Assembly (NCBI RefSeq): GCF_024679095.1
Contig: NC_066513.1
Span: forward strand, 13,440,210-13,504,209
DNA length: 64,000 bases
Direction of reading: 5' to 3'
From: Eriocheir sinensis
Lineage: Eukaryota > Arthropoda > Malacostraca > Decapoda > Varunidae
Shown here: piece after piece, positions 24,206 through 35,145 of the stretch
Layout of the letters: every line of letters starts with the position of its first letter
How positions within the stretch are numbered: the first letter of the stretch is position 1
Made by a program: the position numbers and the translations under genes
The notes under the pieces: model-generated
The model's database searches: none
Told to the model about the DNA's origin: nothing
The model's input: the letters and a program-made list of their open reading frames with translations, nothing else

Positions 24206-24480
24206 AGAGTACAATCAGAAGGAGAAAAAGAATGGGAATAGTAATGGGAAGAAAGAGAGAGGAGGAGGAGGAGAGATGAAGGATATAGAAGTCTTATATA
24301 GAAATAGGTACGGTACATGAGCCCACGAATGAGGACAAAAGAGAAAAGTACAACCCAGGAGGCGAAAAAGAAGGGGAATAATAATGGGATTTAGAAAGGG
24401 AGTGAAGGGGGCAGGAGACTTATATAGAGGGTGGTACGTGTGACGGGAGAGACAAGGGAGAGAGGACACCATACCTGTCT
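23860..24480. repeat. Purine-rich degenerate tandem array
   Basis: GTCTTATATAGA with following GGTACGGTAC-like words recurs near 24130 and 24290 and in weaker form near 24416. AACCAGGAGGAGGAGG-type segments recur upstream. (GA)n lies at 24170-24201. Confidence 0.65.
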
Positions 24481-24539
24481 GTCACACCTGTAAAGAGGTA
24501 ACATAGCGTGGACATGAGTGGGACAGGGATGAGATGGGT

Positions 24540-24870
24540 ATTAAGAAGGGGGAAGAGAGGAGAGGAGAAGAGAAGGGAAGGGAAGGAAAGGGAAAAAGGG
24601 AATGAGGGAGTGAGACCAAATGATAAATGTGTATGATATGTAAGGAGAAAGGGAGGAGTCGAGAGAGAGAGAGAGAGAGAGAGAGAGGAGGAGGAGGAGA
24701 GGAAGGAGAAAGAGAGAAAATAAAAAAAGGAAAAGGAAAAGAAGGAAAAAAAGGAAGGGAAAAGAAAAGGAAGGGAAAGGAAAGGAAAGGAAAGGAAGAG
24801 AACTGAAGCTAAGTAAAGTAATGAAAAGTAAAGTAAAGTAAAGTAAAGAGAAAGAGAAGAGAATAGAGCA
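24540..24870. repeat. Polypurine block
   Basis: GGAAAAGG, (GA)n at 24660-24687 and (AAAGT)n at about 24825-24848. No gene. Confidence 0.75.
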
Positions 24871-25009
24871 TCGCAACACATGTACAAACCCGGATTACAA
24901 GTGAAAATCTGTAACGACGTCGGCACACAGTGGCAATTCCACACTTTCATTGCGCCAAATTTCCACTCCCGCCGCGCCGCCGTAAACTCAGCACACTTTC
25001 CCGCCAATC

Positions 25010-25240
25010 TTCTCACCCGCGTCCACGAGTATATTCCGGCTCTCCCATCAACAATTTCTAGAGGCCAAAAGGAAAATCAGTCTGGTTCTTACAAGTCTTT
25101 TTTTAGGTTCATGGTACAGAATAAGGGTCAAACTTCCACCAGGGTCATAAAAGTACCCCTGGAAATACCCACATATCCTAGGAAAGCCTTGTCAAATATG
25201 TGTACTTGAGCGCAGAAATGTTTAAGAATACGGCCAAGAG
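25010..25240 (+). mobile_element. MITE-like family copy, nearly full unit
   Basis: Single-unit copy of the element at 1419. It carries GGTTCATGGTACAGAA, CCACCAGGGTCATAAAAGTA, CTGGAAATACCCAC and CCTTGTCAAATATGTG, then the right-end GAAATGTTTAAGAATACGG. Reverse-complemented, that right end resembles the left end seen at 1420-1440. This copy defines the right boundary of the family. Confidence 0.6.
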
Positions 25241-25550
25241 ACGTTGCCGAAGGTGTCCGGGTTCAATTTCCACTAATCATGCTCACCGGCGCGTCTCGGA
25301 GCCTTCAGATAAATCGATATAGACTTTCCGGTGACGTTTCGTAGTTTTAAAGCGAATAATGATGCTTTTTTATTTTATTTTTTTAAGGTTTGTTGAGAGG
25401 AGAAAGAAGCGTTGGACTCAGGTTACGTACGATTTTTTTGGGGGTGCGACGTAACTATCTCTGTTTTGAAGTGATTGTTCGTGTTCGATATCTTGTGACG
25501 ATGTGATATTTTTTTTGGTTGCTTTTATTGTCGCATGATTTTCGTACCGT
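25240..25550. other. Unique AT-rich sequence, no gene seen
   Basis: A lone B-box-like GGGTTCAATTTCC at about 25259 has no partner A box. No other supported feature. Confidence 0.35.
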
Positions 25551-26215
25551 GAAGCAGTTAGTAGATTAAGCAAAGGCCAAAACCAGACAAAGGAAATAAA
25601 ATAACCCGAAAAATGCCGTTCCCGAAAATTGTCGTTCCTGCAAAGATTATAATTAAAGAAACTAAAAATAAATAAATAAAAAAAAGCTTATGTATTTCCA
25701 GGTTTAGTAGTTGACGTTTACTTCAAATTATTATTCACAGTTAGCAAAATGTTCTCAAGTAGTAAATTAGGCAAGAGATAAACAAATACAAAGAAATTAT
25801 AACCACAGAATTGCCTCACCTGTAAAGATTATAACAGAAGAAGCCAAGAAGACCCTTATGTCCTTCTAGGTTCAGTAGATATTGGCTTAAAAAGATTATT
25901 CACAATTAGGAGAATAGTCTCAAGTAGTAGCTTTAGCAAGAGATAAACAAAAAACAAAGAAAAATATAACCTAAAAATTGTCGTTCCTGTAAAGATTGTA
26001 ATTGAAGAAGCCAAGAAGACCCTTATGTCCATGCCGGCTCATTAGATATTGGCTTAAAAAAGATTATTCACAATTAACTGAATAGTCTCAAGCAGTAGAT
26101 GAAGCAAGATAAATAAAAAAAAACAAAGAAAAATAAAACCTGAAAATTGTTGTTCCTTTAAAAATTGTAATTGAAGAAGCCAAAGAGGCCCTTATGTCCT
26201 TGCCGGTTCAGTGTT
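25550..26215. repeat. Tandem array, ~167-bp unit, four copies
   Basis: CTTATGTNYTT/CCTTATGTCC marks recur at about 25688, 25854, 26021 and 26190, spacings 166-169 bp. Each unit also has GTCGTTCCTGTAAAGATT, GAAGAAGCCAAGA, a TAGATATTGGCTTAAAAA block and GCAAGAGATAAACAAA. The first unit is the most diverged. Confidence 0.85.
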
Positions 26216-26450
26216 TTTTTTTTTATATACAGCAAGGGAGGCAACTCTAAGGGAAAAATAATAACAAAAGAGCCCGCTATAACACTACTCCAACAACAAC
26301 AACAACAACAACAACAAAAGAAAACCGAGAGGCCAGATGAGAGGTCAATTCCGGGGGGAGAGGTGTCTTAATATTCTCCTCTTGAAAAAAAAAAAGAAGT
26401 TAAAATCATAGGCAAGGGGAAACACAGACGAAGGAAAGTTGATGACTGGA
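26215..26450 (+). repeat. Dispersed repeat family K
   Basis: Shares the ordered words CAAGGGAGGCAACTCTAAGGG, AGCCCGCTA, GAGAGGTCAATTCCGG and GGAGAGGTGTCTTRATA with the segment at 46385-46560. A (CAA)n microsatellite (26291-26318) replaces the middle. It is not an obvious SINE, because no pol III boxes are visible. A degenerate transposon fragment is the best guess. Confidence 0.6.
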
Positions 26451-26474
26451 AACGATTATATACAGTTAGCGTAA

Positions 26475-26610
26475 TATCCTCGTCCTCAGGTGAGTCGGCG
26501 AGGGTCTGCTTATGTGTCTAGGTGTTGTTTATGTGTCCAGGTGTTTGTTTATGTGTCCAGGTGGTTGTTTATGTGTTCAGGTGATCCTTCAGGGCCCCAG
26601 GTGCGCCGAC
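26475..26610 (+). promoter_or_regulatory. CAGGTG cluster with splice-like CAG|GTGAGT site
   Basis: At 26489/26490 a CTCGTCCTCAG precedes GTGAGT, a joined acceptor and donor. Five more AGGTG words follow within 110 bp, mostly inside an approximately 20-bp tandem GTTTATGTGTCCAGGTG repeat. The repeat explains part of the cluster. The splice-like site is weaker than the one at 54534. Confidence 0.3.
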
Positions 26611-26904
26611 CCCACTAAAACCCGAAAGGCCGCTCGCTCAGGCAGAGTAAATATTCACTCCGGAGTTTTATGTGGCAGAAAAGTATTTATGCGCGAAAAA
26701 ATAAACCAGGCAGGAGAAAGCTTTCGTTTGACCTCGTGTGGACAAAACTGTAAAGAAAAAAAAAATATCACCACATCCTCATAGCGGTAGTTTTATTGAT
26801 CTCCAACATACTCAGCACACCTGTGGACACCTTTTGATTGGAGGTCTTTGCGCCACACACCTGCCTCGCATATGTAACTGTAACGCGCCCTCGGGACACA
26901 GGTG

Positions 26905-27560
26905 AGGCTCAGGTCCATATTCGTAATCATATCGGGCTCTCTCATTACTACTATTTGATTATCTTACAATTCCACAACAGAGGAGATTAACCGGGTTTTC
27001 ATGGGTGATTTCCCGATTCATGGTGTGCAAATGTCGTGTAAAATTAACACTAGGATCACAAAATATATAGTCCATGTTTTAATCGTAGCGGGTTCCCATT
27101 ATGGTCATTTTCCAGGGCCACAACAGCGAAGATTAACCGGGCTTTCATGGGTAATTTCCCGGTTCATGGTGTGCAGAAGTCGTGTAAAAGTATCACTAGG
27201 ATCACAAAATACTTATAATTCTTAAACGTATCAGGTTCCCGTCATGATTATTTTCCAGGGCCACAACAGCGAAGATTAGCCGGGATTTCATGGGTAATTT
27301 CCACGTTCACGGTGCAGAGGTCGTGTAAAAGTATCCCAAGCATCAAGAAACAGTCCATGAAAATCCCAACAACTTTTAGGAGAGACTTTCTAAACTGGCG
27401 ACTCTGAGGAGGTTTAAAAATAGAAACTGAAGTGTCACCTTCAACACCCACGGCCCTCCTGCTGGTGATTTTCCCGTTCATGGTACAGAGGTCGTGTAAA
27501 ACTATCACTATCATCAACAAACAGTCCATGGAAAACCTTAACAACTTCTACTAGGTGCTG
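26905..27560 (+). repeat. Diverged MITE-family tandem array, ~142-145-bp units
   Basis: GATTAACCGGG-TTTCATGGGT units start at about 26986, 27131 and 27273, with a partial unit near 27462. They carry GGTTCATGGTGTGCAGAAG and CACTAGGATCACAAAATA in the same order as the units at 1419-2130 (GGTTCATGGTACAGAGG, CACCAGGGTCATAAAAGTA). The left-end word GGTCCATATT occurs at about 26911. It appears to be an older, separately amplified copy of the same element. Confidence 0.6.
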
Positions 27561-27619
27561 AGATGTTTACAAATACAAGCTTTGCAACACTCTTTGCGGC
27601 TCCTGGCGATGCTGCAAAG

Positions 27620-27870
27620 GCTTATAATTTAGATCAGATCGCCTCCATGGAATAAAAAAACTAATCTTAAGGTGAAAAACTGTATTAGTATCCACGAAAA
27701 TCCCAGCAACTTCGAGACTTTTCAAACGGGAGAACTGAGGCGCCGAGACGTTAAAAATAGAAGCTTGAGTGTCACCTGCAGCACCCACCGCCCTCCCGCA
27801 GCTCAGGAGACACCCCGTCCAGCCCCCGAAGCCCCAGCAACACCCCGTCATTAGTTTCACTCCACATACC
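27620..27870. repeat. Diverged duplicate of 27350-27480
   Basis: GAAAATCCCARCAACTT, GGCGNNGAGACGTTAAAAATAGAA and GAGTGTCACCTGCA at 27690-27790 match a block about 340 bp upstream in the same order. Confidence 0.55.
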
Positions 27871-27879
27871 AGACGACAG

Positions 27880-28088
27880 TGCTTGGTTATGCTCCATCTG
27901 GTTCTCCGGTTTCTCGTTCTTCTTCCTTCTTCTTTCTCCTCCACCTCCTCCTTCACCTGTTGCTGTTGTTAGTCTATTTGCCATTGTGGTCCTCTTCCTC
28001 CTCCTCCTCCTCCATTTTCTTTTCCTCTTTATTTTTTTCCTATGCTTCGAATTATTGTTTTTGTTGTTGTGCTTCTTGCTGTTGTTTG

Positions 28089-28128
<40 letters not shown>

Positions 28129-28265
28129 CTTTTTCTTCTTCATTTTTTTTTGTTCCAGTTCTTGTTCCGGTTCTGGTTCCTTCGGTTTTGTTCTTGTTCT
28201 CCTCCTCTCCTCTCCTCTCCACTCCTCTCCTCTCCTCTCCTGTCCTCTCCTCTCCTCCACCACCA
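27880..28265. repeat. CT-rich block with (GTT)n and (CTCTC)n
   Basis: (GTT)n at about 28083-28125 and (CTCTC)n at 28200-28255. Poly-Cys, poly-Leu and poly-Asn frames are artefacts. Confidence 0.85.
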
Positions 28266-28439
28266 CCACCTCCATCCCCCCCTTCACACAGGTGCTTGCC
28301 CGTCACCTGTAGAGAGGCTTCCCAGGTAGGCGCCGTATGCTCAGCTAAAAGGAGCCTCCCGCCACGCTCGCTTCAAGATTAATTTCCTGAGCGGTTCATT
28401 CCGATACGGATGACCTGATGGCTTCAATACGGAGTGGGA

Positions 28440-28640
28440 GCTAGGGGGGGAAGAGAGGGGGTCGATTATTGCATGGGGGGCAGGAGGGTCGTGTCGTAGA
28501 GGGAGGAGAGGGTCGTGAAGTAAAAATAGCTTGTCCCCCTTGTGTATTGGTTGAGGAGGGAGGGGGGGGGGGGGGGCTAGGGAGGGGGTGAGTAGGACTA
28601 CAAAGGCTCGTGGTGGGGCGGGGGTTGGGGTTCACTACGA
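28440..28640. repeat. G-run-rich segment
   Basis: Many runs of four or more G on the top strand, including a 15-base G run near 28562. It could form G-quadruplexes. No gene. Confidence 0.6.
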
Positions 28641-28819
28641 GGTCAAAATCCTGGTAATAAACTAAGCCGTAAAATTTATCTCGAGAGCCGCGGAGCCTCT
28701 CAGGGCGCCGGGCCGTGCCGGGAGCCGCGTCGACCCGTGTTGGTGCCGGTGTTGTGAATGTTGGCGTTGTGCTTTTTGCTGGTTGTTGGGCTGTTATCGT
28801 TTTTATGACGGTGAGGCTA

Positions 28820-28887
28820 CTACTACCAGGGCTACTACTACTGCTGCTGCTGCTGCTGCTGTTACTACTACTACTACTACTAGGAAT

Positions 28888-28939
<52 letters not shown>

Positions 28940-29051
28940 GAAATAATAACAATACTAATAATGCAAAAATGATAATATAATTAATATTTATCAGCATTAG
29001 AATGATCATTATAAGTTTTATTATTAGCAGTATCAACAACAGAAAAAAAAA

Positions 29052-29135
<84 letters not shown>

Positions 29136-29170
29136 CAGCAGCAGTAGTAATACCGGCAGTAGTAGTAGCA
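28820..29170. repeat. (CTA)n, (CTG)n, (TAA)n and (AGT/AGC)n microsatellites
   Basis: CTG/CTA at about 28832-28880, (AAT)n at 28888-28939 and AGT/AGC runs at 29052-29175. Confidence 0.93.
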
Positions 29171-29324
29171 GTAGTGTCAACAGTCGCAGGAACAGTATTA
29201 CTACCAGCATACTAGCAGTCGCAATAACGATAACAAAAAGAATTAGAACATTATATTGACAAGAATCTTCATCTCCATCATCATCGTCACGTTTGTTATG
29301 ACGGGCCTGCCCATAATCGTCACC

Positions 29325-29643
29325 ATAGTAGTCAAGTGGTCAGCGTGCGGGCGTCGTGAGCCCGAGGGCGTAGGCTCGGGTCCCACCGATAAACGCTGAC
29401 ATTTTTCAAAAACCATCGCCGAGCGGCTGAAGATTACCCACATGCTGCCCAGATCTTAACCAACCCTAACTTCAGCGACTTCGGTCAAGAGGAGCGCCGA
29501 GGGCAGCTTAGGCCAAGCAAGAGTCATTCATCACGGCAGCCACTATAAATAGAATTCGCCTGCACCACTAACGGGCTGGGACCGCCCAAGAGGCTCCTCA
29601 AGAGAGCCTACCGGCGCTATAGGCAGCTAAAAAAAAAAAAAAA
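29325..29643 (+). mobile_element. tRNA-derived SINE with poly(A) tail
   Basis: The head (29327-29387) has an A-box-like TAGTCAAGTGGTCAGCGTGC and a B-box-like GGCTCGGGTCCCACC. The body runs about 250 bp and ends in a 15-base A run (29629-29643). Its 3' half shares ordered words (GCCACTATAAA, ATTCGC, GCTGGGNCCG, CCTACCRGCGC) with the SINE at 54747-55112, so they look like one family. No clear target duplication could be defined. Confidence 0.7.
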
Positions 29644-29644
29644 C

Positions 29645-30290
29645 TTAATCATAGTTTTCCTTATGGTTGTCATCATCATCATTATTAGCATCTTAATCGT
29701 CATTGTTGTCATGGGCTTTCTCATCGTCATCATCACCATCAGCATCAATACATCGTCATCATAATCACTGGTGTCATGAGTTGCAGATTTTTTTTCCACA
29801 TTTCTCCCGCCACGACTCAAACTTATTACCCTCATAAATTGGTGTAAATTCACGTGTATTAAGGCCGGCCAGTACCTGTCCCTCACCTGCCCCATTAGCT
29901 GTTTGTACACCTTCATGCCCTCCGCGGCCCTCCATGCCTCTTGTCTCTCACCCCTCCCCAACTAGCACTTTTTCTCCCTCCCCAACCTAACCCCCTTCAT
30001 CCCCACCCTTCCGCCTTACCTTCCTCCCTAACTTTGCATCTCCTCCTCCTCCTCCTTCATAACTGAATTTACCTGTGTTGCTCTCCCTCATCTCTTCTCT
30101 AATATCACCTGTGCAGTTCTGATGGAGGAAGACAAAGGGAGGGGAGGAGGAAGAAAGGAAGGAAGGAGAAGGAGAGAGGGAGGAGTGCCTTTGGATGGAG
30201 TCGTGCTGCCGCGTAGAGCATTAGAGGGATGAACAATGGACTGGAAGAATGAACACCGATTCGGCTTTTGTATAGATCCTCTTTTTTTTT
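29645..30290. other. ATC-rich then CT-rich sequence, no gene seen
   Basis: CATCATCATC-type words at 29665-29760, a unique stretch to about 29990, (CTC)n at about 30040-30055 and GGAGG words at 30130-30185. Confidence 0.45.
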
Positions 30291-30415
30291 AAGTTGAATA
30301 GAAATGAGTCTGCTTTTTTGTTTCCTTTACCCTCTCCTCCTACTCTTCCATTTCCTCTTTTTCCTGTTTTTTCCTCTCACTCGTCCTCCTCGTCGTCGTC
30401 CTCCTCCTCCTCCTT

Positions 30416-30417
<2 letters not shown>

Positions 30418-30478
<61 letters not shown>
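30418..30478. repeat. (CA)n microsatellite abutting SINE head
   Basis: About 30 copies of CA ending exactly where the tRNA-like head begins. Confidence 0.96.
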
Positions 30479-30790
30479 GGCCCGGTAGCTCAGTGGGTAG
30501 AGCGTCTGCCTCACAACCAGAAGGACCAGGGTTCGATTCCCCGACTGGGTGAAGATAAGTTGGGTTTATCTTCTTTCACGTGTAGCCCCTGTTCACCTAG
30601 CAGTGAGTAGGTACGCGACGTAAGGCGAGGAGTTGTGACCTCGTTGTCGCGGTGTGTTGTGTGTGAGCGGTCTCAGGCCTCCCCAAAGATCGGTCACTGA
30701 GCACTGTGCTCCTTCCGTAGGGGAACGGCTGGCTATCTCGAGAGAGACCCGCAGCAGACCAAGAGGTGAATTACACACACACACGCACAC
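30479..30790 (+). mobile_element. tRNA-derived SINE copy 1 with (CA)n tail
   Basis: Bases 30480-30550 fold as a near-complete tRNA cloverleaf. The acceptor arms GCCCGGT and ACTGGGT pair with two G-U wobbles. The D stem is GCTC/GAGC and the T arm contains GGTTCGATTCC. The anticodon loop CTCACAA places CAC, a Val anticodon. The body follows directly and has a hairpin with arms GAAGATAA and TTATCTTC. The element ends GGTGAATTACACAC in an (AC)n tail. A second copy (61057-61374) is about 90% identical by eye along its whole length, which rules out a lone tRNA gene. Both copies have (CA)n on both sides. Confidence 0.88.
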
Positions 30791-31008
30791 ATTCATACAT
30801 ACACAGTTTTTTTATTAATATTCTCACCGCTAATGAAGGATGCATCTAAACCAGAATATCAGGTTATAGGTTCTTGCTGTGGGAGAGTTTTTTTTTCTTT
30901 AAGTACTGCGATTATAATTGGAAGAGGAGGCCAAGCAAGCAGCCATTCTAGAGCTAAATTAATATTAATGAAGGAAGCCATGCATGACACCACGGAAAAA
31001 ATATGTAT

Positions 31009-31011
<3 letters not shown>

Positions 31012-31087
<76 letters not shown>
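31012..31087. repeat. (TA)n microsatellite
   Basis: About 37 TA copies, followed by a G-run-rich stretch (31125-31201) on the top strand. Confidence 0.96.
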
Positions 31088-31091
<4 letters not shown>

Positions 31092-31309
31092 TGAAGGCGC
31101 AAGCTAGACGGAGAGGTAGGCTGCCGGGGTATGAGGGGGGAGCTTGTGTAGGGGGGCAGAGGTAGGCGGCTTGTGGGGGGGGGGCAGAAGGGGGGGGGGG
31201 CTCCACCTCGTCATCTGCAAGCCGGTTGGAAGGGTAATCGAGATAGGAAGATTTTTTTTTATGCTAGGTGGCGTTGTTTATGTTTTTTTAAGATTTTTTT
31301 TTAGCTAAT

Positions 31310-31660
31310 TCATCAACACACACACACACACACACACACCACCACCACCACCACCACCACCACTGTCACCACAACTACCTACACCATTCCTTCACAAATC
31401 CACCTTTAACACTGCATCCATTCCCATCACCAACATCACCACCACCATCACCACCATCCCCACCATTTACACAAACACACTATATTATTAACACTTGCAC
31501 TATACATTATACCTGGACCTAAACTTACACAAACACTAACACTTACACCTACACTTACACTAACACACTAACGCTTACACTCTACCTACACCAACTACAC
31601 TTACTATACTTACTCCTACGTACGCTTACACTCACGTTCACCTGTGGAGCTCTGAAGTAT
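31310..31660. repeat. (CA)n, (CAC)n and ACTTACAC low-complexity repeat
   Basis: (AC)n at 31316-31339, (CAC)n to 31363, then CACCAT and ACACTTACACC words to about 31640. Confidence 0.8.
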
Positions 31661-31759
31661 AGGTGGGCTTCACGACTCGCACACCGGAGCCTCTAATGAA
31701 CGGGTCGCGGCGCCGTAACCTTAGTCGGGCTGCAAGGTCTTAATTACCCGCCCCTGGGA

Positions 31760-31965
31760 ATATTAATCCTCTCTCCTGCCACCACCAACAACATCACCGC
31801 CACCCCCGCAGCCCCGCCGCCTCCACCGCCACACCCACCACCAAAACCGCAACTCTTTTATCCGCTGTGTCCTTTGGTACTACTGTTACTGCTGCTCCTC
31901 CTACTCCTCCTCCTCCTCCTCCTACTACTACTACTACTACTACTACTACCATCGCCCCCGCCGCC
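31760..31965. repeat. CAC/CCG-rich then (CTC)n and (CTA)n
   Basis: Trinucleotide runs with short unique flanks; no gene. Confidence 0.7.
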
Positions 31966-31969
31966 TCCG

Positions 31970-32230
31970 CTAACGTTTCAACTGTGCATAATGTAAATAA
32001 TGTCTTTTTTGATACTATGGAAAGGTCTGCATATGTCTTTCACAACATAAATTGCCTGAATGCTTTGGAGGAAGGGGAAGGTGTTTAGGAGTGTAATAGT
32101 TTTCTTAGCCTTTTATTATACTGTTCTTTTTGTTATCTATTAGTAATATTTATAATTTTGACGTAGAATGAAATGGTGAGGTAAATCAGGCTGTCTAGTC
32201 TTCAAGCTCTCTGTCACTATTTTCTTTTTA
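31970..32230. other. AT-rich unique sequence
   Basis: No supported feature. Confidence 0.35.
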
Positions 32231-32234
32231 TATA

Positions 32235-32480
32235 TCCCTTCTTCTTCTTCTTCTTCTTCTTCTCTTTTTCCCTATTCTCTTCCTCTCCTCTCTTCCTTCT
32301 CGTTCTTGTCCTATTTCCCTTCTTCTTCTTCTTCTTCTTCTTCTTCTTCTTCTTCTTCTTCTCTTTTTCCTTCTTCTCTTCCTCTCCTCTCTTCCTTCTC
32401 GTTCATGTCCTTCATCATCATCATCATCATCATCTTCATCGTCACCAGCACCACCATCATCATCATCATTACACCATCAC
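32235..32480. repeat. (CTT)n in a ~101-bp duplication, then (ATC)n
   Basis: CTCTTCCTCTCCTCTCTTCC follows a (CTT)n run near 32277 and again near 32378. (ATC)n follows at 32412-32435 and 32454-32470. Confidence 0.8.
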
Positions 32481-32639
32481 GTCCAGTATTATTAAGGTTG
32501 CTGCGCTATCATGTTCATTGCCTCTCTTGTCTAACTTTTTTTTTATATCCCTTTTTCTGTTATTTTTTTCCGGGTTCGCCTTAAACATTTTCTAATTAGT
32601 GTTTTCATATTTTTAAAGTGAAACCAATTCTTGTTCTTT

Positions 32640-33300
32640 ACTCCTTTTTCTCCCTTTTTTTTCTCTCTCCCTTCTCCCTCCTCTGTTTCTCACTCTCTCC
32701 ACAAACCAGCACCACCCCTTCAACTCCTATTATCCTCCCCTCCCCTCTCCCTCCTCCTCCTCCTCCTCCTCCTCGCTGCAACCACAAATCCGCCTACATC
32801 CCTCCTCTTCCTTCCTCCCCTTCCCCTTCCCTTTCCCCTCTCTGCTTCCTCCATCCCTTCCTTCCCTTCCCCCTACCCTTCCTGCTTCCTTCATCCCATC
32901 CTCCCCTTCCCCCTCCCCCTTCGTGCTTCCTTTATCCCTTCCTCCCTTCCACCCTTCTTCCCTTCCTTCTACCACCTTCCTTCCCCCCTCCCTCCCCTCT
33001 TTCCAATTTCGTTTTCCCCCGTCACCCCTTCCCTTCCTTCCTCCCCTTCACCTCTCCTCTTCCTCCTTTCACTATCCCTCCTCTCCTTCATCCTTTCCTC
33101 CCCTTTCTCCTTCCTCCATCCCTTCTTCCTCTTCACCCCCTCTCCTTCCTCCTCCTTCCATCCCTTCTCTTCACTCCTTCCTTTTCTCCTTTCACCATTC
33201 TTCCTCCTCTTCGCCCGCCCGCTTCCTCCTCAACCCTTCCCTTCTTGCTGCCACCTTCCTCCCCCCTCTCCTCTCCTGCCAAGCCCGTCCTTCAAACCAG
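32640..33300. repeat. Long polypyrimidine block
   Basis: About 660 bp of almost pure C/T on the top strand, with CTTCCTTCATCC-like imperfect repeats. The long Pro/Ser-rich frames are composition artefacts. Confidence 0.85.
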
Positions 33301-33429
33301 TCAATAATGTAAGGAAAATTTATAGGCGAGTCGAGGAAAATGATCACTTTATTCTTTCCCACCGATTGGAATTTAGAACTTTTTTTTTCCCTTTAAGTTT
33401 CGGCGTGTCATTGTGGTGTATTGAATTAT

Positions 33430-33835
33430 TTTAGGGGGGGAGAGACGGAGGAAGGGTCATGGGAAGGGAAGGAAAGGGAGGAAGGAAAGGATGGAAGGAG
33501 AGAAGGTAGGAAGGAAGGGATGGAAAAAGAAAAGAAAGGGATGGAAGGAGAGAAAGAAAGGAAGGAAGAAAGCAAGGAAAGAAAAAAAAGAGGGAATGAA
33601 TGAATGAATAAAAGAAATAATTTAAGGTTGAGAGGGAGGAAAGAAGGAAGGAAATAGAAAAGGAAACAATGGATGGTTGAGATAGAGGAAGAGATGAGAG
33701 GAAGGAAGGAGAGAAAGAAGGAAAGAAGGGATAGAAGTAAAAAGAGGGAGGATAGGAAGGGATGAAAGAAGAGAAAGGGAGGAAAGGAAGGAAGGAAGGA
33801 AGGAAGGAAGGAAGAAAGGAGAGAAGGAAGAGGTT
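33430..33835. repeat. Polypurine block (GGAAG words)
   Basis: Opposite strand bias to the block ending at 33300. Includes (GGAA)n at about 33780-33815. Confidence 0.85.
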
Positions 33836-33886
33836 GAATGCGCTATCAGATTATGCAGAACGAGAATGTGGTCGGTTAGGAAACTG

Positions 33887-33890
<4 letters not shown>

Positions 33891-33961
<71 letters not shown>
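33891..33961. repeat. (CT)n microsatellite
   Basis: CT dinucleotide of about 70 bp. Confidence 0.96.
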
Positions 33962-33963
<2 letters not shown>

Positions 33964-34099
33964 CTCTCGGTCTCGCTCTCTCTTCTTGCTTGTGGAAAAT
34001 TAAAAACCACATTCTTTTTTTAATATATATTTTCTACGATTTATTTCCAAGGCATTATATTAATTTGGTGAAGCTGTGAAGAGATTTAAAGATATTCGC

Positions 34100-35145
34100 T
34101 TATTTAAATGTCATCCTGTTTTATCGCCTCTTCATCTCTCTTCATCTTTTCTTGTTTTCTATTTTTCTTTCTCGATTTTTTCCTTCTCATGCTTTTCTCT
34201 TTTTTTTTAATTCTTTCTCACTTTACTGTCATCCAATTTAATCATCTCCTCCTCTTCCTCTTTCTTAATCTTTCCTACTTTCTTCTTCCTTTCTCTTTTT
34301 TTTTTATCCTCATGCCTTTGTCTTCTTATTCCTTCGCCCATTAGTGTCATTTAATTTCAACGCCTCCTTCTACTCCTCTATTTTAATTTTTCCTTCTTTC
34401 TTTATTTTTCACTCATTTCCTTCTCCTGTCAACCTATTATATCGTCCCCTCATCTTTCTTAATTCTTTCCTTCTTAATTTCTTTCTCCTTCTTTTCTCAT
34501 GCCTTTCTTTTTTCTTTCTTGCATTAGTGTAGTTCAGTTTCATTATCTTCTTCTCAGTTCTTCCTTCCTTCTTTCTTTCTTTCTTTCTTTCTTTCTTTCC
34601 TCTGTTCTTTTTTTTTATCTCCTCTTCATGCCTTTCCCCTTCTATTCTCATATCTCCTCCTCCTCCTCCTCCTCCTTCCTTCTTCTTTCTTTCTTTCTTT
34701 CCTCCGTTCTTTTTTTATCCTGTTTATGCCTTTCTCCTTCTATTCTCATATCTCCTCCTCCTCCTCCTCCTCCTTCCTTCTTCTTTCTTTCTTTCTTTCC
34801 TCCGTTCTTTTTTTATCCTGTTTATGCCTTTCTCCTTCTATTCTCATATCTCCTCCTCCTCCTCCTTCTCCTCCTTCCTTCTTCTTTCTTTCTTTCTTTC
34901 CTCCGTTCTTTTTTTTATCCTGTTTATGCCTTTCTCCTTCTATTCTCATATCTCCTCCTTCCTTCTTTCTTTCTTTCTTTTTTTCTTATCTCCTGTTATG
35001 CCTTTCTCCTTCCATTCTCATATCTCCTCCTCCTCCTCCTCCTTCCTTCCTTCTTTCTTTCTTTCTTTCTTTCTTCCCTCCGTTCTTTTTTTCTTATCTC
35101 CTGTTATGCCTTTCTCCTTCCATTCTCATATCACCTCCTCCTCCG
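34100..35145. repeat. Pyrimidine minisatellite, left part of the array split by LINE C
   Basis: From about 34620, units of 85-105 bp repeat: TGCCTTTCTCCTTCTATTCTCATATC, (CTC)n, (CTTT)n, then CCTCCGTTC and a T run. About six or seven units are visible. The array resumes at about 36873 after LINE copy C, with the same unit. Upstream of 34600 the same words occur in degenerate form. Confidence 0.88.

Noticed and set aside
24880..25209. 109-codon plus-strand gene with non-repetitive composition
   Set aside because: Its C-terminal half is the MITE-like repeat also found at 1.5-2.1 kb. No family features are seen in the rest.
30480..30550. Functional tRNA-Val (CAC) gene
   Set aside because: The cloverleaf is good, but the same head plus ~240 bp of identical body occurs at 61058, with a mismatch beside the anticodon loop and a (CA)n tail. 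It is a SINE head.
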